Assembly: GCA_025359905.1 (NCBI GenBank)
Contig: JANYDF010000023.1
Coordinates: 1 to 55,337 of the forward strand
From: Rhodospirillales bacterium
GTDB lineage: Bacteria > Pseudomonadota > Alphaproteobacteria > Acetobacterales > Acetobacteraceae
DNA: 55,337 nucleotides
Direction of reading: 5' to 3'
The notes below the pieces were generated by a model. That model searched no databases and was not told where the DNA came from. It was given only the letters and a program-made list of their open reading frames with translations. The position numbers were made by a program, and so were the translations under genes. The number at the start of each line of letters is the position of its first letter. The stretch's first letter is position 1. Positions 31,491 through 40,781 of this stretch are shown here, piece by piece.

Positions 31491-33035
31491 TCACTCGGCG
31501 GCGCGCTTCGCGCGGTGCCCGCTCAGCTCGGAGCCGGCGTGCGATGGCATGAGCAACGAGGCCGGGGCGCAGGCTAACGCGACCAGCGCAATCACCAGGA
31601 AAGCGGCGGCAAAATCCGGCACAAGTGGCCGTTGGTGCCCGCTCAACGCCATGGCGATCTCAAGCGAGGCGGCGCCGGCCGTGACCCCGATGGTCAATGA
31701 GAGTTGTTGCAGCGTGGCATAGAGACTGGTGGCGCCGCTCATGCGATGCAGCGGAATGTCGCCGTAGGCCACGGTGTTGTAAGCGGTGAACTGCAACGAT
31801 CGGAAGAAGCCGCCGAGCAATAGGATGCCGTAAACCAAAGCCGCTGGCCAAGCCGGGCGAAACGCCGCGCATAGGCCCATGAAAACCGCCGACAAAATAC
31901 CGTTGACCAGCAGCGTGTCGCGAAAGCCGAAGCGGCGCAATGCGAAGGTGGTGCCAGGCTTCATCACGATTGCACCAGCCGAACTGGCCAGCGTGATCAC
32001 GCCGCTCTGCGCCGCCGAATCGCCGAAACCGAGTTGCAACATGAGCGGCAACAGAAACGGCATGGCGCCGACGCCGACGCGAAATAGCGAGCCGCCAACC
32101 ACCGAGACCAGGAAGGTCGGAATCCGCAGCAGCGACAGGTCAAGCAGTGGCGCCGGGTGGCGGCGTGCGTGCAGTGCGTACAACAGCAACGCTACCACGC
32201 CACCCGCGAGCACCCCCCAGCTAAGTGTGGGCGCAATGAGGCCACGGCCCACGGTTTCCAGCCCGAACATGATGCCGGATAGCGCGGCACCGCTCAGGAC
32301 AAGCCCGATGCCGTCCAGCTTGGCGTGGCTGGGCTGCTTGATATCCGGCACATACAGCGTGACCAGCACCACGCCGAGCAGACCGATCGGCACGTTGATG
32401 TCGAATATCCAGCGCCACGACGCATAAGTAACCAGCAGTCCGCCGAGCGGCGGCCCGATCACCGGACCGATCAAGGCCGGCGCCGACAGCCACGCCATCG
32501 CGCCGACCAGTTCGCTTTTCGGCGTGGTGCGCAGCATGACGAGGCGGCCGACCGGAACCATCATGGCGCCGCCAGCGCCTTGCAGGATGCGGGCGAGCAC
32601 CAGGAACGGCAGAGAGTCGGCGCGGCCGCACAGGACTGAGCCGATGGTGAAAATGGCGATAGCGGCACGGAACACCGTGCGCGCGCCAAAGCGGTCGGCG
32701 GTCCAGCCGCTGGCCGGGATGAAGACGGCGAGGCTGAGCAGATAGGCGGTGAGCGCCACGTTCATGTGGATAGGGTCGGCGCCAAACGCTTGCGCCATCG
32801 CAGGCAACGCCGTGGCGATGACGGTGCCGTCCAGGTTTTGCATGAACAGCGCGCACGCCACGATCAGCGCGATCAGCCGAGCCTTGCGGGCAACGGAGTC
32901 GGGCGCTTCCGGCGCTACCCCAGGGGGCGCGGGCCCGCCAGGGGGCGCGGGTCCGCCAGGGGGCGCGGGTCCGCCAGGGGGCGCGGGTCCGCCAGGGGGC
33001 GCGGGTCCGCCAGGGGGCGCCAGAGTGCTGCTCAT
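31491..33035 (-). CDS. MFS exporter (DHA2, 14-helix) with N-terminal PAPPGG repeats
   Basis: 514 residues. After the repeat-bearing first 45 residues, the transporter starts RLIALIVACALFMQNLDGTVIATALPAMAQAFG, the DHA2 motif with helix-1 Asp. Motif A is GWTADRFGARTVFRAAI, and motif C-like GGAMMVPVGRLVML and later loops fit EmrB/QacA-type drug exporters with 14 segments. The first residues after the start are proline/glycine repeats (APPGGP repeated), absent from typical members and encoded by an 18-base tandem repeat. Substrate unknown. Its stop is 82 bases from the phosphatase start. Confidence 0.9.
   Translation of the reverse strand: MSSTLAPPGGPAPPGGPAPPGGPAPPGGPAPPGGPAPPGVAPEAPDSVARKARLIALIVACALFMQNLDGTVIATALPAMAQAFGADPIHMNVALTAYLLSLAVFIPASGWTADRFGARTVFRAAIAIFTIGSVLCGRADSLPFLVLARILQGAGGAMMVPVGRLVMLRTTPKSELVGAMAWLSAPALIGPVIGPPLGGLLVTYASWRWIFDINVPIGLLGVVLVTLYVPDIKQPSHAKLDGIGLVLSGAALSGIMFGLETVGRGLIAPTLSWGVLAGGVVALLLYALHARRHPAPLLDLSLLRIPTFLVSVVGGSLFRVGVGAMPFLLPLMLQLGFGDSAAQSGVITLASSAGAIVMKPGTTFALRRFGFRDTLLVNGILSAVFMGLCAAFRPAWPAALVYGILLLGGFFRSLQFTAYNTVAYGDIPLHRMSGATSLYATLQQLSLTIGVTAGAASLEIAMALSGHQRPLVPDFAAAFLVIALVALACAPASLLMPSHAGSELSGHRAKRAAE
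32920..33021. repeat. 18-base tandem repeat at the MFS gene 5' end
   Basis: Five complete copies of CCAGGGGGCGCGGGTCCG (32920-33009, the first with one change) followed by 12 bases of a sixth. The unit is six codons (PAPPGG register), so gain or loss of copies keeps the reading frame and only changes the length of the cytoplasmic N-terminus. Confidence 0.93.
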
Positions 33036-33119
33036 ACCGCGAGTCCCGGATGTCTCATGCGCGGCACGTTGGCCGGAGGTGCTGCCGCCGCGCCATGACT
33101 GTGCGGCGGATCAGCGGCG

Positions 33120-34091
33120 TTACGGCAGCAGAACCGTGCTGCCGGTGGTGCGCCGCGCTTCGAGCGCCCGGTGCGCGTCGGCGGCCGCAGATAGCGGGAA
33201 CGTCTGGTTGACGCGAATGGACACTGCGCCGTTGAGCACGACCTGGAACAAGTCGGCGGTGGTCGCTGCCAGATCGGCGCGCATGGCAGTGTAAGTGGCC
33301 AAGCTGGGGCGGGTCAGGAACAGGCTGCCTTTGGCGGCCAGCAGTCCGATGTCGATCGGGCCGACCGGACCGGAGGAGTTACCATAGCTCACCATCATGC
33401 CGAGCGGGGCCAAGCAGTCGATGCTGGCCATGAAGGTATCCTTGCCAACGCTGTCGTAGACAACCGGCACCATGGCCCCGCCGGTCAGCCGCTTTATCTC
33501 CGCCGGCAGATCGCTGTAGCCGACCAGCACATGCGTGGCGCCGTTGGCGCGGGCGAGTTCGGCCTTGTCGGGGGTGGACACGACGCCGATCACGTTAACG
33601 CCGAGGTGCTTGGCCCACTGGCACAGAATGAGGCCAACGCCGCCGGCCGCCGCGTGGACCAGAATAGTCTCCCCGGCTTTCACCCGGTAGGTACGGCGCA
33701 ACAGGTACTGCGCGGTCATGCCTTGCAGCATCATCGCGGCCCCGGTGGCGAAGCTGATACCGTCCGGCAGCCGCACCAGCCGGTCGGCGGCAATCGTGCG
33801 TTCGGTGGAATACGCGCCAATTGGAGCCGAGGCGTAGGCGACCCGGTCGCCCGGGGTTACGGCGGTCACGCCCGGGCCAACCGCGATGACGGTGCCGGCG
33901 GCTTCCATGCCGATCGTGGCGGGCAGCGGCGATTTGTACAGCCCCGTACGGAAATAAACGTCGATGTAGTTCAATCCAACCGCGGCATGCCGCACCAGCG
34001 CCTCGCCGGGACCGGGCTCAGGGGTCGGCACATCTTCCCAGTGCATGACCTCGGGGCCGCCATGGGCGTGAATGCGGATGGCCTTTGTCAT
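33120..34091 (-). CDS. NADPH:quinone oxidoreductase
   Basis: 323 residues, a zinc-free MDR-family protein. The start MTKAIRIHAHGGPEVMHWEDVPTPEPGPGEALVR is diagnostic. The catalytic domain includes VGLNYIDVYFRTGLYKSPLP and IGMEAAGTVIAVGPGV, and the Rossmann motif is ILVHAAAGGVGLILCQWAKHLG. GYDSVGKDTF-like VVYDSVGKDTFMASIDCLAP lies downstream. No zinc-binding cysteines are seen. It reduces quinones in one-electron steps. It ends 15 bases before the Ogt gene. Confidence 0.92.
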   Translation of the reverse strand: MTKAIRIHAHGGPEVMHWEDVPTPEPGPGEALVRHAAVGLNYIDVYFRTGLYKSPLPATIGMEAAGTVIAVGPGVTAVTPGDRVAYASAPIGAYSTERTIAADRLVRLPDGISFATGAAMMLQGMTAQYLLRRTYRVKAGETILVHAAAGGVGLILCQWAKHLGVNVIGVVSTPDKAELARANGATHVLVGYSDLPAEIKRLTGGAMVPVVYDSVGKDTFMASIDCLAPLGMMVSYGNSSGPVGPIDIGLLAAKGSLFLTRPSLATYTAMRADLAATTADLFQVVLNGAVSIRVNQTFPLSAAADAHRALEARRTTGSTVLLP

Positions 34092-34106
34092 GGGAATTCC
34101 ATCGGG

Positions 34107-34616
34107 TTACGGCGCGATGCCAGAAGAGGAAGAAGAAGAGGAAGAGGAAGAAGACGAGTGGCGCAGGAGGTCCATGGCGCGGACTTCGAGATCGAGCAAG
34201 ATGCGTTTCGTGGCAAGCCCGTCGCCGCCGGAATAGCCGCCAAGACCGGCGCTCGCCAGCACCCGATGGCACGGAATGATGATCGGGATCGGGTTAACGC
34301 CATTCGCACCGCCCACCGAGCGCGGGCTGCCGCCAGCCTCGGCGGCGATCTGCGCGTACGTGCGGGTGGCGCCTGCTGGGATACGGCGCAGCGCCGCCCA
34401 GACTCGTTGGCGGTACGGCGATCCGGCCGGGGCAAGCGGGAGATCGAAGGCGACGGCCTCACCGTCAAAATATGCCTGCAACAAATCCCGGGCGTGCAGC
34501 AGCAGCGGAGTTTGCGATTGAACGCTTCCCCAGCCCCAATCGAGGGCCACGATATGGCCATCGTCTTCGGACACGGAGAGATCGCCAACCGGCGTGTGAA
34601 GCGAGATCTGGGGCAC
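34107..34616 (-). CDS. ogt: Methylated-DNA-protein cysteine methyltransferase with poly-Ser tail
   Basis: 169 residues from a GTG at 34616 (AAGGCG upstream); a longer open frame to 34718 lacks a recognisable N-terminus. The active site is PIIIPCHRVLASAGLGGYSGGDGLATKRILLDLE, with the methyl-acceptor Cys in PCHRV and the conserved GGYSGG-like loop. The DNA-binding HTH is RRIPAGATRTYAQIAAEAG. The C-terminus after LLRH is 12 serines followed by GIAP, encoded by a triplet repeat, which is not part of the family. It removes methyl groups from O6-methylguanine. Confidence 0.93.
   Translation of the reverse strand: MPQISLHTPVGDLSVSEDDGHIVALDWGWGSVQSQTPLLLHARDLLQAYFDGEAVAFDLPLAPAGSPYRQRVWAALRRIPAGATRTYAQIAAEAGGSPRSVGGANGVNPIPIIIPCHRVLASAGLGGYSGGDGLATKRILLDLEVRAMDLLRHSSSSSSSSSSSSGIAP
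34122..34157. repeat. Triplet tract encoding poly-Ser at the ogt 3' end
   Basis: On the plus strand, 36 bases made of GAA/GAG-type triplets (AGA AGA GGA...). On the minus strand they are TCT/TCC/TCG codons for 12 serines near the Ogt C-terminus. A purine-rich microsatellite of this length is unusual in this GC-rich DNA and can change by slippage without shifting the frame. Confidence 0.9.
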
Positions 34617-34839
34617 GTAGCGCCTTTGTGAGTTGTGCGGAACGCACCAACGCGGATGGCAGACCCGGAACGCGCGGCTGTCAAGCCGGGCGGCACGGTT
34701 GCCGCATTGTCTGACCATCCGGCATCCTCGATAAATGGTGTCTTCGGCTGCAGACCTAAGCGGACGAAACGTCAGATTTCATGGAATATTGCGATACCGG
34801 ACGGTCAGCAGCCGCGCGGTGTCAACGGGAGCCGACGCC

Positions 34840-35196
34840 ATGCCGCGCCAAGCCGACGATCCGCCGCTGTATTTCGAGACCCATCTGTTCGTGTGTTGCA
34901 ATCGCAGGCCGGACGGACATGCGCGCGGCTCTTGCGCCGCCAAGGGATCGGAGCGGCTGCGCGACTACATGAAGGCGCGCGTCAAGGAACTTGGCATTCC
35001 TGGGATCCGGGTGAACATGGCAGGGTGCCTGGACCGCTGCGAGCAGGGCCCGTGCTTGGTGATCTATCCCGAGGGCGTCTGGTATCACATCGAATCAATT
35101 TCTGATGTCGACACCGTGCTGCAACGCCACGTTGCCGGCGGCAGCCGTGTGGATGAATTGTTGCTGCCGGCAGCGGCGGCGCGCGCGGCTGATTGA
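34840..35196 (+). CDS. Thioredoxin-like 2Fe-2S ferredoxin
   Basis: 118 residues from the ATG at 34840 (GGGAG eight bases upstream). The fold is recognised by THLFVCCNRRPDGHARGSCAAKGSERLRDYMK and RVNMAGCLDRCEQGPCLVIYPEGVWY, whose cysteines (FVC, GSC, GCLDRC) ligate a 2Fe-2S cluster in this family. YPEGVWYHI is also typical. It likely shuttles electrons in the cytoplasm. The partner is unknown. Its TGA overlaps the mnmE ATG by one base, so it is probably translated together with mnmE. Confidence 0.9.
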   Translation: MPRQADDPPLYFETHLFVCCNRRPDGHARGSCAAKGSERLRDYMKARVKELGIPGIRVNMAGCLDRCEQGPCLVIYPEGVWYHIESISDVDTVLQRHVAGGSRVDELLLPAAAARAAD

Positions 35197-36503
35197 TGCG
35201 CGGCGCGGATGATACAATTTTCGCACCCGCCTCGGGGGCCGGGCGAGCGGCAGTGACCGTGTTGCGGCTGAGCGGGCCGCACGCTGGCGCTATTCTCGAC
35301 CGCTTGGCAGGCCGGCGGCCAAAGCCCCGCATCGCATCGCTGCGCCGCTTGCGCGATTCCAACGGCGTTTTGTTGGACCGGGGGCTGGCGCTGTGGTTTC
35401 CCGGCCCAGCCAGCTACACCGGCGAAGACAGCGCGGAGCTACATTTGCACGGCGGCCGCGCTGCTCTTGAAGCCGTGGCGAACGCGCTGGCTGCATTCGG
35501 CGCCCGGCCGGCGGAGCCGGGCGAATTCACCCGCCGCGCGTTTCTGAATGGCAAGATGGACCTGATCGCCGCCGAAGCGGTCGGCGATTTGGTGGATGCC
35601 GAAACGTCGGCGCAACTTGCGCAGGCGCTGCGCCAGCTGGAGGGCGGCCTCGGCACGCAATATCGCGGCTGGGCGGCGCGGCTCACCAAACTGCTGGCGT
35701 GGCAGGAAGCGCTGATCGATTTCCCGGACGAGGATCTGCCGCCCGAGGTTGCCGCCGCGAGTGCCGATGAGCTGGCGGCGCTGCGGATCGAGATCGCGGC
35801 ACACCTCAACGACGGCCGGCGTGGCGAGAAGCTTCGCGACGGGTTGGTGTTCGCCATCACCGGGCCGCCGAATGCCGGCAAATCCTCGCTGCTCAACGCA
35901 CTGGCGGAGCGGGATGCCGCCATCGTGTCGCCGCAGCCGGGCACAACGCGCGACGTATTGGAAGTGCGGGTGGTTTTGGCTGGCGTGCCGGTGACATTGC
36001 TGGATACCGCGGGATTGCGCGAAACGGCCGACCCGGTGGAAGCTGAGGGGGTGCGGCGGGCTCGGGCCCGAGCGGCGACGGCGGACTTGGTGATCGAGGT
36101 GCGGGATAGCGCCACGCCAAGCCCCGGCATGGCGGCGGCAAGCGGCACCGGCTTGACCGTGCTTGTGGCGAACAAGGCCGACCTGGGGGACGCCACCCCA
36201 GCTGGCGGAATCGCGGTCAGTGCACTCACCGGGGCTGGCATGGCGGCGCTGCGCGACTTGCTGCAGGAACAAGCCCGGCAATTGACCAATCGCGCTGGCC
36301 CGCCGCCGTTGACGCGGGCACGGCATCGGACAGCCCTGACGGCCGCCCTACATCGATTGGATCAAGCTGGAATGGCGCCACTGCCGGAATTGCGCGGTGA
36401 AGATTTGCGCGCCGCCCTGTATGAGATAGGCCGAATGACCGGGCAGGTTGGGGCCGATCAGGTGTTGGACGCCGTGTTCAGCCAATTCTGTATCGGCAAA
36501 TAA
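35196..36503 (+). CDS. mnmE: tRNA modification GTPase MnmE
   Basis: 435 residues from the ATG at 35196 (TGATG overlap with the ferredoxin gene). The N-terminal tetrahydrofolate-binding domain has TIFAPASGAGRAAVTVLRLSGP and PASYTGEDSAELHLHGG; the helical domain holds GEFTRRAFLNGKMDLIAAEAV. The inserted G domain shows GPPNAGKSSLLNAL (G1), PGTTRD (G2), DTAGLRE (G3) and NKAD (G4). The protein ends FCIGK, with the active-site Cys. With MnmG it makes carboxymethylaminomethyl-uridine at the wobble position of several tRNAs. Confidence 0.97.
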   Translation: MRGADDTIFAPASGAGRAAVTVLRLSGPHAGAILDRLAGRRPKPRIASLRRLRDSNGVLLDRGLALWFPGPASYTGEDSAELHLHGGRAALEAVANALAAFGARPAEPGEFTRRAFLNGKMDLIAAEAVGDLVDAETSAQLAQALRQLEGGLGTQYRGWAARLTKLLAWQEALIDFPDEDLPPEVAAASADELAALRIEIAAHLNDGRRGEKLRDGLVFAITGPPNAGKSSLLNALAERDAAIVSPQPGTTRDVLEVRVVLAGVPVTLLDTAGLRETADPVEAEGVRRARARAATADLVIEVRDSATPSPGMAAASGTGLTVLVANKADLGDATPAGGIAVSALTGAGMAALRDLLQEQARQLTNRAGPPPLTRARHRTALTAALHRLDQAGMAPLPELRGEDLRAALYEIGRMTGQVGADQVLDAVFSQFCIGK

Positions 36504-36623
36504 CCGGCGCGCCTAAGTCCGGCGACCTGTCTGTTGGGATACTTCATCGGCGGCGCTTCTGACGGCGGCGCGCAATAGGCGGCGGCCGGGGCAGCACGGT
36601 GAAGCCGCTAGGGAACAAGAGCG

Positions 36624-38495
36624 ATGCCTCACATTTTTGACGTCATTGTCATTGGCGGCGGCCATGCAGGTTGCGAGGCAGCGGCAGCGGCAGCACGGAT
36701 GGGCGCGCGCACCCTGTTGCTGACCCATCAGCGGGCGACGATCGGGGAGATGTCGTGCAACCCTGCCATTGGCGGCATCGGCAAGGGCCACTTGGTGCGC
36801 GAGATCGACGCGCTCGATGGACTGATGGGCCGGGCTGCCGACATGGCTGGGATCCACTTCAAGGTGCTGAACCGCAGCAAGGGCCCTGCTGTCCGCGGCC
36901 CCCGCGCACAATCCGACAGGGCGCTGTACCGGGCTGCCGTGCAGGCATTGTTGGCGGAACAGGCCAATCTTGAAATCCGTGAAGGTTCAGCCGAGGGCCT
37001 GGAGCTTGATGCATCTGGCGCGTTGGCTGGCGTGCTGTGCGGCGATGGTACCGTCGTGCGGTGCGGGGCCGCGGTGCTGACCACCGGCACGTTTCTACGC
37101 GGCATGATCCATGTCGGGCATAGCAGCACACCGGCCGGGCGCGTTGGGGAAGCGCCCTCGGTCGGTCTGGCACTGGCTCTCGCGGCGCTCGATCTGCCGC
37201 TCGGCCGCTTAAAGACGGGCACGCCGGCACGGCTGGACCGCCGGAGCATCGATTGGCCGGGGCTGGCGGCGGATTGGGGCGATGCTGTGCCGGAACCCTT
37301 CAGCACGCTGACCACCAGCATTAGCAACCGGCAGGTCGAATGCCGGGTCACCGCAACCAGTGCAGCCACCCACGCCTTGATTCGCGCCAATCTGCATTTG
37401 TCGGCGGTCTATGGCGGGCAGATTGCTGGGCGCGGACCGCGTTACTGTCCGTCGATTGAGGATAAAGTGGTGCGCTTTCCAGAGCGGGAGCGGCATCAAA
37501 TCTTTCTCGAGCCCGAGGGGTTGGAGGATGACACAGTATATCCGAACGGAATTTCGACCAGCTTGCCGGCGGATGTGCAGGCGGCATTCCTGGCGACAAT
37601 CCCCGGCCTGGAGCATGTGCGGATTTTGCGGCCAGGCTATGCGGTGGAATACGACTATGTCGATCCGCGGGCCCTGTCGGCGGACCTCGAAGTGAAGCGG
37701 TTGCCGGGGCTGTTCCTGGCCGGGCAAATCAACGGCACCACGGGATATGAAGAAGCGGCCGGACAGGGCCTGCTGGCGGGACTCAACGCCGCGTGCCGCT
37801 GCTCAGGATCGGCGCCGCTGCGTCTGAACCGGGCCGACGCTTATATTGGGGTGATGACCGACGATTTGGTGACGCATGGCGTCAGTGAGCCGTACCGGAT
37901 GTTTACCTCGCGGGCCGAATACCGGCTGTCGTTGCGGGCTGATAATGCCGATCTGCGGCTGACGGCGCGTGGCATCGGCATCGGTTGCGTCGGCAGCGCG
38001 CGGCATGCGGCATTTCAGTCGTTCCAAACCAGCCTAGCCGAAGCACGCGCATTAGCAGCCTCAGCCAGCTTGCCCGCTGCGGCGATCCAGCGTGCCGGAA
38101 TAGCTGTGCGTCAGGATGGCCAGCGGCGCTCGCTGATGGAGTTGCTGGTGCTGCCGGATGCTCCGGATGACTGGCTTGCCTCCGAATTCCCGTGGCTCAA
38201 GCAGGTAGCGCCGCGGGTGCTTGAGATGCTGCGAACCGATGCGCTGTACGCTAACTACCTGCCGCGCCAGGACGCCGAAATTCGGGCCTTTCGCCGCGAG
38301 GAGTCGATCCTGCTGGACGCCGAGATCGACTACGCCGGAATTGGCGGTTTGTCGGCTGAAATTCGAGCCAAGTTGACAGCGCAGCAGCCAGCATCGCTGG
38401 GTGCCGCAGCGCGGATCGAGGGCATGACGCCGGCGGCGGTGGCTGCCGTGAGCGCGTATGTGCGGCGGCGTGGCATCGACGAGCGTTTCACGTGA
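36624..38495 (+). CDS. mnmG: tRNA uridine carboxymethylaminomethyl-modification enzyme MnmG
   Basis: 623 residues. The FAD-binding dinucleotide motif is [24 protein letters not shown] near residue 5; [23 protein letters not shown] and [16 protein letters not shown] are diagnostic of GidA. The two active-site cysteines region and the later [16 protein letters not shown] and [14 protein letters not shown] are also seen. It works with MnmE on tRNA wobble uridine. The stop (TGA 38493-38495) overlaps the rsmG GTG and lies within a near-canonical parS sequence. Confidence 0.97.
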   Translation: MPHIFDVIVIGGGHAGCEAAAAAARMGARTLLLTHQRATIGEMSCNPAIGGIGKGHLVREIDALDGLMGRAADMAGIHFKVLNRSKGPAVRGPRAQSDRALYRAAVQALLAEQANLEIREGSAEGLELDASGALAGVLCGDGTVVRCGAAVLTTGTFLRGMIHVGHSSTPAGRVGEAPSVGLALALAALDLPLGRLKTGTPARLDRRSIDWPGLAADWGDAVPEPFSTLTTSISNRQVECRVTATSAATHALIRANLHLSAVYGGQIAGRGPRYCPSIEDKVVRFPERERHQIFLEPEGLEDDTVYPNGISTSLPADVQAAFLATIPGLEHVRILRPGYAVEYDYVDPRALSADLEVKRLPGLFLAGQINGTTGYEEAAGQGLLAGLNAACRCSGSAPLRLNRADAYIGVMTDDLVTHGVSEPYRMFTSRAEYRLSLRADNADLRLTARGIGIGCVGSARHAAFQSFQTSLAEARALAASASLPAAAIQRAGIAVRQDGQRRSLMELLVLPDAPDDWLASEFPWLKQVAPRVLEMLRTDALYANYLPRQDAEIRAFRREESILLDAEIDYAGIGGLSAEIRAKLTAQQPASLGAAARIEGMTPAAVAAVSAYVRRRGIDERFT

Positions 38496-38499
38496 AACA
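38484..38499. promoter_or_regulatory. parS centromere-like site (ParB binding)
   Basis: CGTTTCACGTGAAACA matches the canonical parS TGTTTCACGTGAAACA at 15 of 16 positions and keeps the perfect 14-base palindrome GTTTCACGTGAAAC. It covers the mnmG stop and rsmG start, 588 bases before parA. Parallel sites beside the gid/par region are common in bacteria. Confidence 0.93.
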
Positions 38500-39106
38500 C
38501 TCTGAGGCACCATCGAACATATTCGCCCCCGGCATCCGGGAGCGGCTTGAAGCCTATGCCGCTTTGCTGACCCGCTGGAACGCGCGGATCAATTTGATCT
38601 CGCGCGGCGACGCCAGCGACCTGTGGACGCGGCATATTCTCGATTCCGCCCAACTCGGCAATCTACTGCCGGCCGCCACCGGCACGCTGGCCGACTTCGG
38701 CTCTGGCGCCGGATTTCCCGGCCTTATTCTGGCAATCACCACCGGCTGGAAGGTGCATCTGGTTGAATCAGACCAGCGCAAGGCGGCCTTCCTGCGCGAG
38801 GCGGTGCGCGCCACGGGCGCGTTAGCCGAAGTGCACCCGGTGCGCGTCGAAGCGCTGTCGCTTGCGCGAGTCGCGGTCGTCACCGCGCGCGCACTCGCGC
38901 CGCTGCCCGACTTGCTGACGTTGGCCTACCCAAGACTGACCCCGGGCGGCATCTGTCTATTCCCCAAGGGGGTCACCGCCAACGATGAATTGACCGCAGC
39001 GGAAAACGAGTGGCACATGCGGGTTGAGCGGTTCCCGAGCCAGACCAGCCCCGGTGCCACGCTCCTCCGCATCAGCGAGCTCCGCCGTGTCGCATCCGAT
39101 AGCTGA
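38492..39106 (+). CDS. rsmG: 16S rRNA (guanine-N7) methyltransferase RsmG
   Basis: 204 residues from a GTG at 38492 that overlaps the mnmG stop (GTGA). The SAM-binding motif is [21 protein letters not shown], with [22 protein letters not shown] next and [30 protein letters not shown]. This is the GidB family, which methylates G527 of 16S rRNA. The gene is the third of the gid/par block. The N-terminus lies inside the parS sequence. Confidence 0.96.
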   Translation: MKHSEAPSNIFAPGIRERLEAYAALLTRWNARINLISRGDASDLWTRHILDSAQLGNLLPAATGTLADFGSGAGFPGLILAITTGWKVHLVESDQRKAAFLREAVRATGALAEVHPVRVEALSLARVAVVTARALAPLPDLLTLAYPRLTPGGICLFPKGVTANDELTAAENEWHMRVERFPSQTSPGATLLRISELRRVASDS

Positions 39107-39920
39107 TCAAATCGCTGGCGGCGCCGTCCGCCCCCGTGTGCTCGCCATCGCCAACCAGAAGGGCGGCGTCGGCAAGACCACGACCGCAATCAATCTGGCC
39201 ACCGCACTGGCCGCACGCGGCGAGCGGGTGCTGCTGATCGACCTTGATCCGCAAGGCAACGCATCCACCGGCCTCGGTCTCAGCCGAACCGAGCGCCGCA
39301 ATGGCACCTACCGGTTGCTCGCCGAACAACTCGACGTTACCGCCGTCCAACGGCCCACCTTTGTCCCGAACCTCTGGCTGATACCGTCCGGCCCCGATCT
39401 GGCCGGCGCCGAAATCGAATTGGTCGGTGAAGACCGGCGCGAATTCCGGCTACGCGATGCGCTACAGCATGACCAGAGCACGCCCCAGCCGAGCTACGTG
39501 CTGATCGATTGCCCGCCGAGCCTGGGATTGCTGACATTGAACGGCCTGACGGCGGCAGATGCCGTGTTGGTGCCGCTGCAATGTGAGTTCTTTGCCCTCG
39601 AAGGCATCAGCCAATTGCTCCACACCATCGATCTGGTCAAACGCGCGCTTAACCCCGCGCTGCGGCTGCAGGGGATTGTGCTGACCATGTACGACCGCCG
39701 CAACAATCTGTCCGAGCAAGTCGCCGCCGACGCGCGGGGCTTCTTCGGTGACCAGGTGTATGAAACCGTGATCCCACGCAACGTCCGTATTTCTGAAGCC
39801 CCCAGCCACGGCAAGCCGGTGCTGCTGTACGATTTTCGCTCGCCCGGCGCACAGGCATACGTGCAACTAGCCAGCGAACTACTGCGGCGCGAGCGCGAAT
39901 TGGCCGGATTGGCCGCATGA
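39087..39920 (+). CDS. parA: Chromosome-partitioning ATPase ParA
   Basis: 277 residues if started at the GTG at 39087, which lies inside the rsmG 3' end. The deviant Walker A is AIANQKGGVGKTTTAINLATAL, with the signature lysine in KGGVGKT. LLIDLDPQGNASTGLG and VLIDCPPSLGLLTLNGL are the Walker A' and B segments. It forms ATP-dependent dimers on the nucleoid and moves ParB-parS complexes. It is followed by parB with an ATGA overlap. Confidence 0.95.
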   Translation: MSHPIADQIAGGAVRPRVLAIANQKGGVGKTTTAINLATALAARGERVLLIDLDPQGNASTGLGLSRTERRNGTYRLLAEQLDVTAVQRPTFVPNLWLIPSGPDLAGAEIELVGEDRREFRLRDALQHDQSTPQPSYVLIDCPPSLGLLTLNGLTAADAVLVPLQCEFFALEGISQLLHTIDLVKRALNPALRLQGIVLTMYDRRNNLSEQVAADARGFFGDQVYETVIPRNVRISEAPSHGKPVLLYDFRSPGAQAYVQLASELLRRERELAGLAA

Positions 39921-40777
39921 GTCCGAAGGAACCCGGCCCCCGTCTTGGCCGTGGCTTGGCTGCCTTGCTCGGCGACGCCGCCAGCGGGCGCGGCGAAACC
40001 GAAGGCGTGCGCAATTTGCCAATCGAACATTTGGAGCCGGGACCGTACCAGCCGCGTCACCCGGTGGAACCGGCTTCGCTGCGCGAGTTGGCCGACTCGA
40101 TCCGTGCCCGTGGCATTCTGCAACCTCTGTTGGCGCGCCCACATCCCAGCGCGCCGGGACGTTATCAAATCATCGCCGGCGAGCGCCGCTGGCGGGCGGC
40201 GCAAATCGCCGGCTTGCATGACGTGCCCGCCTTGGTCCGTCCGCTCGGCAATGCTGAGGCGATGGCGGCTGGTCTGGTGGAAAACCTGCAACGCCAGGAC
40301 CTCAACCCAATCGAAGAAGCCGAGGGCTATCGCCGCCTGATCGACGAATTCGCGATGACGCAGGACATGCTTGGCGAAGCGGTCGGCAAGTCCCGCAGCC
40401 ATGTGGCCAACACGCTGCGCCTGCTCAACCTGCCGTCGCGCGTACAAACCGAAGTGCGCAACGGCGCACTTTCCGCCGGGCACGCCCGCGCCTTGCTGGC
40501 CCACCCCGAACCGGAAAAAGCCGCACTTGCGGTGATTGCACGCGGCCTGAACGTCCGGCAGACCGAGGCGCTCACTGCGCGGCGCAGCGACCCGGCGGCG
40601 AGCGCTGCCGCACCGCGCGTGAAGGATCCGGATACTACAGCGCTGGAGCGGACATTGACAGCGAAGCTTGGCCTGAAGGTCGATATCGCCTTCGACGGCA
40701 ACGCCGGTACGCTGCGGCTGCATTATCGCAGCCTGGATCAGCTCGATGGCTTGGTGACCTTGCTGACCCGCGACTGA
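39917..40777 (+). CDS. parB: Chromosome-partitioning protein ParB
   Basis: 286 residues, ATG at 39917 overlapping the parA stop. The N-terminal basic RLGRGLAALLGD binds ParA. The CTPase region includes YQPRHPVEPASLRELADSI and the motif GERRWRAAQIAG (box II), and ENLQRQDLNPIEEAEGYRRLI leads to the HTH that reads parS. The C-terminus, after a flexible linker with KDPDTTALERTLTAKLG, is the dimer domain. parS lies upstream at 38484-38499. Four bases separate it from the convergent holA stop. Confidence 0.95.
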   Translation: MSPKEPGPRLGRGLAALLGDAASGRGETEGVRNLPIEHLEPGPYQPRHPVEPASLRELADSIRARGILQPLLARPHPSAPGRYQIIAGERRWRAAQIAGLHDVPALVRPLGNAEAMAAGLVENLQRQDLNPIEEAEGYRRLIDEFAMTQDMLGEAVGKSRSHVANTLRLLNLPSRVQTEVRNGALSAGHARALLAHPEPEKAALAVIARGLNVRQTEALTARRSDPAASAAAPRVKDPDTTALERTLTAKLGLKVDIAFDGNAGTLRLHYRSLDQLDGLVTLLTRD

Positions 40778-40781
40778 ACGC

